In this document: in pieces, positions 24,113 through 32,803 of the stretch
How positions within the stretch are numbered: the stretch's first letter is position 1
Layout: each line of letters starts with the position of its first letter
Source of the DNA: Amycolatopsis pretoriensis
GTDB taxonomy: Bacteria; Actinomycetota; Actinomycetes; Mycobacteriales; Pseudonocardiaceae
NCBI RefSeq assembly: GCF_900107925.1
Contig: NZ_FNUJ01000009.1
Coordinates: 124,001-188,000 of the forward strand
DNA length: 64,000 nucleotides
Direction of reading: 5' to 3'
The notes under the pieces: generated by a model
The model's input: the letters and a program-made list of their open reading frames with translations, nothing else
What the model was told of the DNA's origin: nothing
The model's database searches: none
Program-made: the position numbers and the translations under genes

Positions 24113-24640
24113 TCAGTGGAGGCGGGTCACGTCGCCGCTGTCGCGCCGACGTTCGCCCAGCTCATCCGGGAACACCCACTTCTTGAACCCCCAGAAGCGG
24201 AAGAACATCGCCAGCAGCATGCCGATGATCGACCCGCTCGCGAAGTCCGCGACCTCCTGCACCAGCCGCGTCACGTGTGGGACTTCCAGGTCCAGCACGT
24301 ACCGGGACACGTACAGCGGAATCAGGTTCACCACGACCGCGATCCCGCTGATCACGAAGAACAGCGCGGCCTCGTGGTGGCGTTCGCGGCCGCCGCGGGT
24401 GCGGAACGACCACTCGCGGTTGAGGATGTACGACACGATCGTCGCGACGATGATCGCGATCGCCTTCGCCGTGGTCGGCTTCGACTCCAGCACCGACAGC
24501 TTCAGGAAGTACCAGACGCCGTTGTCGACCACGAACGTCGTGCCGCCCACGATCGCGAACTTCAGCAGCTCCCGGTGCTTGATCAGCACCGAACGCAGTG
24601 GTTCCGGCGTGCGTTTGAGGACGGTTTCCACAACGGTCAC
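24113..24640 (-). CDS. GtrA-family membrane protein (copy 2)
   Basis: A 175-residue GtrA-like protein with four transmembrane helices: residues around FAIVGGTTFVVDNGVWYFL, IAIIVATIVSYILNREWSF, FFVISGIAVVVNLIPLY and SGSIIGMLLAMFFRFWGFKK. GtrA proteins are thought to flip lipid-linked sugars or assist glycosyltransferases in wall glycan synthesis. The central NREWSFRTRGGRERHHEAAL block is nearly shared with the adjacent copy, marking a tandem duplication. The start is a GTG at 24640. It lies 38 bases after copy 1. In M. tuberculosis a GtrA gene neighbours purK (Rv3277), as here. Confidence 0.9.
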   Translation of the reverse strand: MTVVETVLKRTPEPLRSVLIKHRELLKFAIVGGTTFVVDNGVWYFLKLSVLESKPTTAKAIAIIVATIVSYILNREWSFRTRGGRERHHEAALFFVISGIAVVVNLIPLYVSRYVLDLEVPHVTRLVQEVADFASGSIIGMLLAMFFRFWGFKKWVFPDELGERRRDSGDVTRLH

Positions 24641-24678
24641 ACCACGCAGTCTAGGAGCACACCGCGTTGACCTGTGGT

Positions 24679-25176
24679 TCAGGCGGCCTTGCGGTCCTGA
24701 ATGTCCGGATCTTCGGCGACCTCGAGCACCCGCGCCCCTTCGGCCGGGAACACCCACTTCTTGAACGCCCACCAGCGGAACACCGTGCCGAGCAGGGTTC
24801 CGATGATGATGCCGCTGACGAAGTCGGCCACCTCGACGCCGAACGGCGACAGCCGCGGCGCCTGCAGGTCGAGCACGTACCGCGAGAACCACTGCGGCAG
24901 CGCGTTCAGCCCCAGCGCGATGCCGCTGAACAGGAAGAACAGCGCGGCCTCGTGCGTCCGCTCACGGCCGCCGCGGGTGCGGAACGACCACTCGCGGTTG
25001 GCGACGTACGAGAAGATCGTCGCGACGAGGACGCCGACGATCAGGGCCGTCACCGGGTGGGTCCGCAGCACGGTGAACTTCAGGCCGTAGTTGACGGACA
25101 TGGTGATCACGAAGCTGATCCCGCCGACGACGGCGAAGCGGAGGAGCTCGCGATGCTTCTTCAGCAGCTCGCGCAC
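24679..25176 (-). CDS. GtrA-family membrane protein (copy 1)
   Basis: A 165-residue four-helix GtrA protein. Helices include RFAVVGGISFVITMSVNYGL, VGVLVATIFSYVANREWSF, FFLFSGIALGLNALPQWF and SGIIIGTLLGTVFRWWAFKK. It shares NREWSFRTRGGRER and HEAALFF with the next gene. The GTG start lies 10 bases after the stop of the sigma/anti-sigma fusion gene, so the sigma gene and both GtrA copies look like one transcript. A role in presenting lipid-linked sugars to GT87 enzymes 3 kb away is plausible but inferred. Confidence 0.9.
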   Translation of the reverse strand: MRELLKKHRELLRFAVVGGISFVITMSVNYGLKFTVLRTHPVTALIVGVLVATIFSYVANREWSFRTRGGRERTHEAALFFLFSGIALGLNALPQWFSRYVLDLQAPRLSPFGVEVADFVSGIIIGTLLGTVFRWWAFKKWVFPAEGARVLEVAEDPDIQDRKAA

Positions 25177-25186
25177 CGCGCGGACG

Positions 25187-27382
25187 CTACCCGGTCAGCC
25201 AGCCGAATCCCTTCTCGGGGGTGACGGTCGGCGGCTGGTTGCCCGGCTTGGTGCCCGGCCGCGGCGGCGCGCTCGTCGTGGTCGACGACGTCGGCGGCTC
25301 GACCGTCGGCTCGGTCTCCGAGGTCGTGGTCGGCGGGGTCGACGTGGGCTTCGAGGGCTTCGTCGGAGTCGGCTTCGACGGGGTCGTCGACGGCGAAGCA
25401 GACGTCGTCGGCAGCGGATCCTTGCCGCACCAGTGGTGGTAGCAGCCGAAGTCGATCGTCACCGGTTCCGCCGACGCCTTGCCGAGCTTCGCGCCGATCG
25501 TGACGCGCCCGTCGTCGGGCCGGCCCTTCAGCCGCACCCACAGGTTGACGTGCTGGCCGGGGGCGAGGGCGCTCTTCGTCGTGCAGGTCGCGCCGTCGGA
25601 CGTTGTCGTGCAGGGGAAGCCGCGCAGGCTCCACCACTGCCACAGCGGGTGGTCGAAGGTGACCGTGACCGGCCTCGTCGTCTCGCCGGTGTTGCGGACC
25701 CGCACGTAGACCAGCGGGTTGCGGGTCCACGGGAACGCCGAGAGCCCGTCGCCCTGGGCTTCGAGGACCACCGCGTCCGGCGGCTGCTTCACGGTGACCT
25801 TGACGCTCACCTCGACGTTGATCTGCACGCCCGCGGTGACCGCCCCGGTCACCGTGCCGCCTTCGGCGTCTTCGTCGGCCTGGAGCCGGAAGTTCAGCGT
25901 CGCGCTCTGGCCGGGCTGCAGGCCGGCGCCGGTCTTGCACGTCACCGTGCCGTCGCCGCCGGGGCAGTTCACCGAGATCGGGGTGCCGTCCTGCGCGAAC
26001 GCCATCGGCGCGCCGCCGCCACCGGTGTCGACCGCGTGCACGCCCGGGGGCAGCTTCAGCGCGACGGCCACCGGCTCGGACGGGCTGCCGCCGTCGTTGC
26101 GGACGGTGATCGGCAGGTTCGTCGCGGAGCCGGGGCTGAGCTCGACGCCGTCCGGCGGGGTCGTCGCGGACATCGACGGCGGGACCGGGGCGGGCGGGGC
26201 CGGGGTCGGCGGCGCGGGCGCGGGTGCGGGCGGCTGGACCGCGGGCGGCGGCGGCTCGACCGGCGGCGCCACCGGCGGAGGCGGCGGCTGCGGAGGCGCG
26301 GGCGGGGCCGGCGGTACGGGCTTCGGCGGCGCCGGGGGCGGCTGGACGGGCTGGGCCGCGGGCGGCGGCTGCTGGGCCGCGACCGGGATCTCCTGCGCGC
26401 CACCGCCGGCGGTGAGGGCGATGACGACGGCCGCGACGATCGCCGTGCCCGAGGCCGCGACCCCGGCGAACTGGCGGGGTCCCGCGGCGGCGGCTCCCGC
26501 GGCCGCGCCGGCCTTGCCCCCGGCCGCGGCTCCGGCGGCGGCCGCACCGGCCGCCGCCGCGGTGGCCGCGCTCGCCTTCGCGGCGCCGACGGTCGCGAGG
26601 TAGCCGAGTGCCGCGCCGCCCAGGACGATCGGGGCGATGATCGCGCGCAGGCCGCCGTTGACGTCGGCGAGCTCCGCGGCCAGCGCGCGGCAGTTGTCGC
26701 ACTCGTCGAGGTGGTTCTCGACCTGGTTGCGTTCGCGCTTCGACAGCCCGTCGCGGGTCCAGGCGCCGAGCCGCTCGGCGCAGGCGCGGCAGCGTTCCTC
26801 GGCGTTCTCCTGCAGGTGGACCTGCAGGTACGCCTGGCGCAGGCCCTCGCGAGCGCGGTAGGCGAGTGCCGAGACGCCGTTCGCGGTCAGGCCCAGCAGC
26901 GGCGCGACCTCGGCCGGGCTCTGCTGCTCGATCTCGGTGTGCCAGAGCACCGCCTGCCAGCGTTCGGGCAGCCGCGCGAACGCCTTGGCGGCCATCGTCC
27001 GCTCGAGCCCGGCGACGGCGGTGTCCGAGAACGGCACGGTCAGCGCTTCGGCCGAGACGTCGGTCATGTCCTCGTTGAGGTCGACCCGGCGTTCCTTGCG
27101 CGTGCGGTCGTACGCGGTGTGACGCAGCGCAGTCAGCAGGTACGCCCGGAAGGCTGTGTCCGGCCCCTTGCCACCACGCAGCGTGTCCAGCACCTTGGCG
27201 AACGCCTCGGACACGAGATCGTCGGCTTCCGAGCTCGACCGGGCCAGCTGACGAGCGAGGTTGTGCGCCGCGCCGGTGTGGCGTTCGTAGAGCGGCCCGT
27301 ACGACTCGATCTTCCCGGCGCGGACCTCGGCGATCAGCTCGGCGTCACTCTTTCCGCTGAGATCGGCGGGAACGGTGGACAC
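25187..27382 (-). CDS. ECF sigma factor fused to zinc-finger anti-sigma, membrane and extracellular domains
   Basis: A 731-residue multidomain protein. Sigma region 2 lies at about residues 22-95 (AHNLARQLARSSSEADDLVS, ALRHTAYDRTRKERR) and region 4 at about 130-185 (LPERWQAVLWHTEIEQQSPA). A zinc-finger anti-sigma motif H-x3-C-x2-C follows at about 224-231 (HLDECDNC). Ala-rich hydrophobic stretches include a membrane segment near 305-326. Outside come a Pro-rich stalk (335-420), two Ig/CARDB-like beta domains with Cys pairs, and a Ser/Thr/Pro-rich tail. The GTG at 27382 follows GAGGAG with 4-base spacing. It resembles the ECF53-type architecture in which sigma and sensor are one chain. Confidence 0.88.
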   Translation of the reverse strand: MSTVPADLSGKSDAELIAEVRAGKIESYGPLYERHTGAAHNLARQLARSSSEADDLVSEAFAKVLDTLRGGKGPDTAFRAYLLTALRHTAYDRTRKERRVDLNEDMTDVSAEALTVPFSDTAVAGLERTMAAKAFARLPERWQAVLWHTEIEQQSPAEVAPLLGLTANGVSALAYRAREGLRQAYLQVHLQENAEERCRACAERLGAWTRDGLSKRERNQVENHLDECDNCRALAAELADVNGGLRAIIAPIVLGGAALGYLATVGAAKASAATAAAAGAAAAGAAAGGKAGAAAGAAAAGPRQFAGVAASGTAIVAAVVIALTAGGGAQEIPVAAQQPPPAAQPVQPPPAPPKPVPPAPPAPPQPPPPPVAPPVEPPPPAVQPPAPAPAPPTPAPPAPVPPSMSATTPPDGVELSPGSATNLPITVRNDGGSPSEPVAVALKLPPGVHAVDTGGGGAPMAFAQDGTPISVNCPGGDGTVTCKTGAGLQPGQSATLNFRLQADEDAEGGTVTGAVTAGVQINVEVSVKVTVKQPPDAVVLEAQGDGLSAFPWTRNPLVYVRVRNTGETTRPVTVTFDHPLWQWWSLRGFPCTTTSDGATCTTKSALAPGQHVNLWVRLKGRPDDGRVTIGAKLGKASAEPVTIDFGCYHHWCGKDPLPTTSASPSTTPSKPTPTKPSKPTSTPPTTTSETEPTVEPPTSSTTTSAPPRPGTKPGNQPPTVTPEKGFGWLTG

Positions 27383-27651
27383 GGCACTCCTCGGTCGGTT
27401 AGGGCCAGGACCTGCCATTACAGGCCGGTCCGGGGCGCGAGACAAGTGTGACTGACCCACCCCGGGCCGTCACGCGGTGGGCAGGGTGTTGACTCCGTCG
27501 GCGGAGCAAAATCACCCATCCCCGGGTCGCGCCGTGGAAAAGCTTCTTAACAAAACTCGCGAGTACGCGTCACGGGATCCGGTGGGGCACGTCCTCACCG
27601 TGAAGCACCGAGCAAGATCGACACGCACCGGATGAAAGGGACAGGGGGCCA

Positions 27652-28485
27652 GTGGACGTTCCGGCTACGCGTTCCGGTCCCGGTGACGCTCCGCTCGCCG
27701 ACCGCGCCCTGCTCGCGCTGCGGGCCCGCTGGCGCGCGGCCAGCCTGGCCGCGGGCTGGCGCTTCCCCAGCGACTGGGCCCTGCCCGAGGTCGACGCCGT
27801 CTGCGCGGCGGTGATGGCCAAGGGCCGCGTCGAAGCCGCCGAAACCGCGCTGGCCGGGCTGGCCAGGGCGCGCGCGGCCGCCGGCGCCGGCCTCGCGGAA
27901 ACCCTCGCCGACCTCGCCGCGCTGCACGCGGTGTTCGGTCACGGCGAGGACGGCTTCGTCTCCCCGGACGTCGACGCCACGCCGGCGCGGCTGCTCCGGA
28001 CGACGGCGCTGGCCTGGGCCGACGTCGCCACCGACCAGCTCGCGCACACCGAGGTCACGGACCCGCTGACCGGCCTGCCCTCGGCCGCCTACCTGCGCAC
28101 CCGGCTCGCCGAGGTCTACCAGGCCGCGGCCGCGCGCGAGCGGCCCGCCGCCGAGGACCACGTCCTGCTGGTCGTCTCGCTCGACCTGAGCGCGATCGCC
28201 GGGTTCCCGCGGCTGACCGGGATGATCCTGGTCGCCGACGCGCTGCGGGCGGTGTTCGACCGCGGGCAGAGCCTCGCTTCGCTGGGGCCGTCCGTCGTCG
28301 CGGCGCTGGTCCCGAAGGACGAGGGAGTCGCTTCGCACGGCGTCGCGCTGCGAAGGGCGTTGCACGAGCGGCTGTCGGTCGATTCGCAGCTCGCCGACGC
28401 CGGCCGGCCGCGGGTGTCGGCCGTGCGGCTGCCCGCCACCCACGAAATGGCCTGCGACCTGCTGGCGCGGCTCGCCCGGGCGTAG
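27652..28485 (+). CDS. Degenerate GGDEF-domain protein
   Basis: A 277-residue cytoplasmic protein. The first 130 residues are Ala-rich helices of unknown type. From about residue 135 a GGDEF-like fold begins with the signature entry TDPLTGLPSAAYLRTRLAEV, then LLVVSLDLSAIAGFPRLTGM. Where active diguanylate cyclases carry GG(D/E)EF the protein reads GPSVVAALVP, so it should not make cyclic di-GMP. It may bind nucleotides or partners as a regulator. The start is a GTG at 27652. The 270 bases before it (27383-27651) hold no gene, only promoter-like AT-richer sequence. Confidence 0.75.
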   Translation: MDVPATRSGPGDAPLADRALLALRARWRAASLAAGWRFPSDWALPEVDAVCAAVMAKGRVEAAETALAGLARARAAAGAGLAETLADLAALHAVFGHGEDGFVSPDVDATPARLLRTTALAWADVATDQLAHTEVTDPLTGLPSAAYLRTRLAEVYQAAAARERPAAEDHVLLVVSLDLSAIAGFPRLTGMILVADALRAVFDRGQSLASLGPSVVAALVPKDEGVASHGVALRRALHERLSVDSQLADAGRPRVSAVRLPATHEMACDLLARLARA

Positions 28486-28556
28486 AACGCGCGAAAAGTC
28501 CGGTTTGCCCCGGACCCTTCCGACCGGGATCGCGTGGCTCATGATTTCCTGGTGAG

Positions 28557-29906
28557 GTGACCCGGACCGTACCCACCGACGTCGACGGCGCGATCGCGGC
28601 CGGACCCCAGCACCGCCTGGCCCTGCGGAAGTCGCTCGCCCGCCTGTCCGTGCGCCCGCGGTCGATCCTGATCCTCGCGGTGATCCCGCTGGTCGCGATC
28701 GGGTACGGCATCTGGGGCTGGCAGCACGACTGGGTGCTCGGCGTCGACAGCGCGGTCTACCGGGCCGGCGCGCTGACGCTGCTGCACGGCGACTCGCTCT
28801 ACGACGCGAACACGCTGGCCCCCGAGCCGTGGTGGGCGCTGCTGCCGTTCACCTACCCGCCGACGGCGGCGCTGATCTTCGTGCCGCTCGCCGCGTTCCC
28901 GACGCAGATCTCCTGGGGCCTGATCACCGCGATCTCGCTGGCGGCGATGGCGCTGTCGATCCGGATCGCGATCGGCGCGCTGCCCCGCCCGGCGAACGAC
29001 GGCCCGCGCTGGTGGGCCTCGCCCGCCCGCTCGACCATCGTGTTCTTCCTGGTCTTCCTCGGCCTCGAACCGGTGTGGCGGACGATCTTCCTCGGCCAGA
29101 TCAACCTGGTCCTGATGGCCATGATCCTGCTGGACATGCTGGTCATCGGCGCGCGGGGGAGCCGCTGGGGCGGCGTGCTGGTCGGGGTCGCCGCGGCGAT
29201 CAAGCTGACGCCGCTGGTGTTCCTGGGGCACCTGTTCATCACCGGCCGGCGGATGGACGCCATCCGCGGCTTCGCGACGTTCATCGTGCTGCAGGGCCTG
29301 ATGTTCCTGATCAACTCGCACGACGCCGCCAAGTACTGGACCGTGACGCTGCCGGACACCGGCCGGATCGGGCCGGTGCACTGGGCGGGCAACCAGTCGC
29401 TGAACGCGCTGATGAACCGGGCCACCGACCTGGCGCCGTGGGCGTCGAAGGCGGCGATGGGCATCGGGTTCCTGCTCGCGATCCCGGCGCTGTGGCTGCT
29501 GATCCGCTTCCACCGCAAGGGCCAGGCGCTGGCGGCGCTGCTCGTCACGGCGTTCTGGACGCTGCTGATCTCGCCGATCTCGTGGACCCACCACTGGGTG
29601 TGGGTGATCCCGCTGATCGTGCTGCTGGTCTCGCGGCTGCCGAAGACCACCCCGAAGACGGCGTGGAAGCGCTGGGTGGGGACCGGGCTGGTGGCGTTCG
29701 TGTTCGTCAGCTGCGTGCTGCTGATCCTGCCGAACGGCCGCAACGTCGAGCTGCACTGGAAGGTGTGGCAGAACGTACTGGGGGACGCCTACATCCTGAT
29801 GCCGGTCGTGCTGGCCGCGGCGCTGATCCTGCGCTGGGGCCTGCAGCGGCGGGCGCGGAAGAAGGCGGCTTCGGACGAGCATGTCGACGTCGCGACCGGC
29901 GTCTGA
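28557..29906 (+). CDS. GT87-family polyprenol-phosphate mannosyltransferase (copy 1)
   Basis: A 449-residue integral membrane enzyme with about ten helices. The first loop carries the GT-C catalytic acid region (VLGVDSAVYRAGALTLLHGD). Conserved family parts are LPFTYPPTAALIF, GLEPVWRTIFLGQINLVLMA and GVAAAIKLTPLVF. GT87 (DUF2029) members use decaprenyl-phosphate mannose to add alpha-1,2 mannose to lipid glycans, as PimE does. The exact acceptor is unknown. The start is a GTG. Its last 26 bases overlap the next, paralogous gene. Confidence 0.9.
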   Translation: MTRTVPTDVDGAIAAGPQHRLALRKSLARLSVRPRSILILAVIPLVAIGYGIWGWQHDWVLGVDSAVYRAGALTLLHGDSLYDANTLAPEPWWALLPFTYPPTAALIFVPLAAFPTQISWGLITAISLAAMALSIRIAIGALPRPANDGPRWWASPARSTIVFFLVFLGLEPVWRTIFLGQINLVLMAMILLDMLVIGARGSRWGGVLVGVAAAIKLTPLVFLGHLFITGRRMDAIRGFATFIVLQGLMFLINSHDAAKYWTVTLPDTGRIGPVHWAGNQSLNALMNRATDLAPWASKAAMGIGFLLAIPALWLLIRFHRKGQALAALLVTAFWTLLISPISWTHHWVWVIPLIVLLVSRLPKTTPKTAWKRWVGTGLVAFVFVSCVLLILPNGRNVELHWKVWQNVLGDAYILMPVVLAAALILRWGLQRRARKKAASDEHVDVATGV

Positions 29907-31089
29907 GGCGCGGCGCGGCCGGCTCCTGGCCGGCGGGATCGCGCTGCTGGTGCTGGGGTTCGGGGTCGTCGTCTGGCTGGCCCGGTGGCACCTGGGCGCA
30001 GACAGCGCCGTCTACCGCGCCGGTGCGTTGACGCTGGTGCACGGCGATCCGCTGTACACGCGGGACGTGCTGACCGCGCTGCCGGACTGGGTGCGGCTGC
30101 CGTTCACCTACACGCCCGCCGCCGCACCGCTGTTCCTGCCGCTCGCGCTCGTGCCGTCCGGCCTGGTGTGGGGCGTGATCGCGTTTTTGTCGGTGGTCGC
30201 CCTTATCGTCGTCATCACGGTGGTCTCGTCGTCGCCGGGGCGCGCATCCCTTCTGGGAAGAAGGTGGTGGGCGCTGCCGGCGGGAACGGCCATCGCTCTG
30301 GTCCTGGAACCGGTGTGGAAGACGCTGTTCCTGGGTCAGATCAACTTGATACTGATGGCGTTCGTGGTGCTGGACGTCCTGGTGCTGTCCGCGCGGGGGT
30401 CGCGCTGGGCGGGCGTGCTGATCGGCGTGGCGGCGGCGATCAAGCTGACCCCGCTGATCTTCGTGCCGCACCTGTTCTTCACGGGCCGGTGGAAGGACGG
30501 GCTGCGGGCCCTGGGCACGTTCGTGGCGCTCGAAGCGGTGATGTTCGCGGTCATCCCGGTCGACGCGGCGCGGTTCTGGCGGGATTCGGCGACCGACCCG
30601 AGCCGGGTCGGGTCGGTGCACTGGATCTTCAACCAGTCGCTCAACGGGCTGGTCAACCGGGCTTCGGCGCTGGCCCCCTGGTCGCTGGCGGTGGCGGTCG
30701 GGGTGGCGGCGGTGCTGGCCGTGCCCGCGGTGTGGCTGGTCGTGCGGCTGCACCGGCGCGGCGAGGACGCGGGCGCGTTGCTCGTGACGGCGTTCTACGG
30801 GCTGTTGCTGTCGCCCGTGTCGTGGTCGCACCACTGGGTGTGGTGCGTGCCGTTGCTCACGCTGCTGGTGGTGAAGGCGCGGTGGTGGGCCGCGGCGGCG
30901 GTCACACTGCTGTTCGCGTCGCAGATCGTGATGCTGGTGCCCAACGGCGGTGATCGAGAGTTCGGCTGGGGTCTGGGCTGGTCGGTCCTCGGCAACGTCT
31001 ACGTGCTCGCGGCGGCCGCCGCGATCCTCGGGCTGGCGGCGCGTGAGCTTCGCCTGGTCCGGCGCTCGACCCGCCTTGTGACCGTTTAG
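29881..31089 (+). CDS. GT87-family polyprenol-phosphate mannosyltransferase (copy 2)
   Basis: A 402-residue paralogue of the previous gene. It shares LGADSAVYRAGALTLVHGDP, LEPVWKTLFLGQINLILMAF, RGSRWAGVLIGVAAAIKLTP, NQSLNGLVNRASALAPW and SPVSWSHHWVWCVPL. The ATG lies inside the end of copy 1, so the two are translated from one message. Two GT87 enzymes in a row suggest successive mannose additions or alternative acceptors. The short N-terminus lacks the basic cytoplasmic extension of copy 1. Confidence 0.9.
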   Translation: MSTSRPASEARRGRLLAGGIALLVLGFGVVVWLARWHLGADSAVYRAGALTLVHGDPLYTRDVLTALPDWVRLPFTYTPAAAPLFLPLALVPSGLVWGVIAFLSVVALIVVITVVSSSPGRASLLGRRWWALPAGTAIALVLEPVWKTLFLGQINLILMAFVVLDVLVLSARGSRWAGVLIGVAAAIKLTPLIFVPHLFFTGRWKDGLRALGTFVALEAVMFAVIPVDAARFWRDSATDPSRVGSVHWIFNQSLNGLVNRASALAPWSLAVAVGVAAVLAVPAVWLVVRLHRRGEDAGALLVTAFYGLLLSPVSWSHHWVWCVPLLTLLVVKARWWAAAAVTLLFASQIVMLVPNGGDREFGWGLGWSVLGNVYVLAAAAAILGLAARELRLVRRSTRLVTV

Positions 31090-31092
31090 GCT
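31087..31092 (+). promoter_or_regulatory. -10 element for leaderless purK message
   Basis: TAGGCT ends 10 bases before the purK ATG, overlapping the end of the preceding GT87 gene (stop at 31089). No ribosome site is present, which fits leaderless translation. Confidence 0.4.
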
Positions 31093-31102
31093 GATCGGCG
31101 CT

Positions 31103-32287
31103 ATGGACAAACACACCGGTCTGCCCGTCGTGGGCATGGTGGGCGGCGGCCAGTTGGCCCGGATGACCCACCAGGCGGCGATCTCCCTCGGCCAGTCGCT
31201 GCGCGTGCTCGCCGCGAGCGAGAACGAAGCGGCGGGGCTCGTCGCGGGCGACGTCACCCTGGGGCACCACACCGACCTCGACGCGCTGCGGAAGTTCGCG
31301 GCCTCGGTCGACGTGCTCACGTTCGACCACGAGCACGTGCCGGGCGAGCACCTGCTGACGCTGGCGATGGAGGGCTACGCGATCCGGCCGGCGCCGTCCG
31401 CGCTGGGCTTCGCGCAGAACAAGCTGGTGATGCGCGAGATGATGGCCGGGCTCGGCGTGCCCGGCCCCGCCTTCGCCGAGGTGTCCACTGTGGACGACGT
31501 GGTGGCGTTCGGCGGCGAGCACGGCTGGCCGGTGGTGCTCAAGGCGTCGAGCGGCGGCTACGACGGCCGCGGCGTCTGGATGCTCGACACCGCGCAGCAC
31601 GCCCGGGAAACGGTGCCGGCGCTGCTCGAAGCGGGCACGGCGCTGCTGGTGGAGGAGAAGGTGGCGATGCGGCGGGAGCTGGCCGCGCTCGTCGCCCGCT
31701 CGCCCTTCGGCCAGGGCGCGGCCTATCCGGTGGTCGAGACGGTGCAGTCCGCCGGCATCAACACCGAGGTGCTGGCCCCGGCGCCGGGGCTGTCCGACTC
31801 GCGCGTGCACGAGGCCCAGGACCTGGCGCTGCGGGTCGCGTCGACGCTGGACGTCACCGGGCTGCTCGCCGTCGAGCTGTTCGAGACCGACACCGGGCTG
31901 CTGGTGAACGAGCTGGCGATGCGCCCGCACAACTCCGGGCACTGGACGATGGACGGCTCGCGCACGTCCCAGTTCGAGCAGCACCTGCGGGCGGTGCTCG
32001 ACTACCCGCTGGGCCGGACGGACCTGATCGCGCCGGCGTGCGTGATGGCGAACGTGCTGGGTGCGCCGGAGCTGCCGGAGATGGGTCCGGACGAGCGGCT
32101 GCACCACCTGTTCGCGCGGTACCCGGAGGTGCGCGTGCACCTGTACGGCAAGCAGGAGCGGCCGGGGCGCAAGCTCGGGCACGTCAACTTCACGGGCGAG
32201 CGCATGGACGACCTGCGCAACCGCGCGCTGCTGTCGGCGCACTGGCTGTCCCACGCCGTCTGGCTCGACGGCTACGAGATCCACTGA
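31103..32287 (+). CDS. purK: 5-(carboxyamino)imidazole ribonucleotide synthase
   Basis: A 394-residue ATP-grasp enzyme that carboxylates AIR with bicarbonate and ATP in purine synthesis. It starts VVGMVGGGQLARMTHQAAIS, has the family LTFDHEHVPGEHLL (usual form TFE-E), the ATP loop VVLKASSGGYDGRGVW, and the Mg/ATP site NELAMRPHNSGHWTMDGS. The last motif, TSQFEQHLRAVLDYPLG, is also standard. It is followed after 14 bases by purE, the enzyme using its product. Position next to GtrA/GT genes matches the mycobacterial order. Confidence 0.97.
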   Translation: MDKHTGLPVVGMVGGGQLARMTHQAAISLGQSLRVLAASENEAAGLVAGDVTLGHHTDLDALRKFAASVDVLTFDHEHVPGEHLLTLAMEGYAIRPAPSALGFAQNKLVMREMMAGLGVPGPAFAEVSTVDDVVAFGGEHGWPVVLKASSGGYDGRGVWMLDTAQHARETVPALLEAGTALLVEEKVAMRRELAALVARSPFGQGAAYPVVETVQSAGINTEVLAPAPGLSDSRVHEAQDLALRVASTLDVTGLLAVELFETDTGLLVNELAMRPHNSGHWTMDGSRTSQFEQHLRAVLDYPLGRTDLIAPACVMANVLGAPELPEMGPDERLHHLFARYPEVRVHLYGKQERPGRKLGHVNFTGERMDDLRNRALLSAHWLSHAVWLDGYEIH

Positions 32288-32301
32288 CGGGAGTATCGGG
32301 T

Positions 32302-32799
32302 ATGGCGCCGCAGGTGGGCGTGATCATGGGCAGCGACTCGGACTGGCCGGTGCTGGAAGCGGCCGGCGCGGCGCTGGACGAGTTCGGCGTCGAGTACGAG
32401 GTCGGCGTGTATTCGGCGCACCGGACCCCGCAGCGCATGCTGGACTACGCGACGTCGGCGGTGGCCCGGGGCATCCGGGTGATCATCGCGGGCGCGGGCG
32501 GCGCGGCCCACCTCCCGGGCATGGTGGCGTCGGCGACGGTGCTGCCGGTGATCGGTGTGCCGGTCCCGCTGAAGTACCTGGACGGGATGGACTCGCTGCT
32601 GTCGATCGTCCAGATGCCGGCGGGCGTCCCGGTGGCCACGGTGTCGGTGGGCGGCGCGCGCAACGCGGGCCTGCTGGCGGTCCGCGTCCTGGCGGCGTCC
32701 GACGAGGGCCTGCGCTCGAAGATGGCGAAGTTCCAGCAGGACCTGGAAAAGCTGGTCCTGGACAAGGACGCGGCCCTGCGCGCCAAGGCCGGCCGCTGA
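32302..32799 (+). CDS. purE: N5-carboxyaminoimidazole ribonucleotide mutase
   Basis: A 165-residue class I PurE that rearranges N5-CAIR to CAIR. Motifs are GVIMGSDSDWPVLEAA, VYSAHRTPQRMLDYA and AGAGGAAHLPGMVASATVLP, with the catalytic His in SAHRTP and HLPG. It is in an operon with purK. GGGAG precedes the ATG. It ends four bases from the convergent SDR gene with no room for a separate terminator. Confidence 0.97.
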   Translation: MAPQVGVIMGSDSDWPVLEAAGAALDEFGVEYEVGVYSAHRTPQRMLDYATSAVARGIRVIIAGAGGAAHLPGMVASATVLPVIGVPVPLKYLDGMDSLLSIVQMPAGVPVATVSVGGARNAGLLAVRVLAASDEGLRSKMAKFQQDLEKLVLDKDAALRAKAGR

Positions 32800-32803
32800 G
32801 GCG

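Noticed and set aside
26160..26360. Low-complexity CCG/GGC stretch
   Set aside because: It encodes the Pro-rich stalk of the sigma fusion protein in frame.
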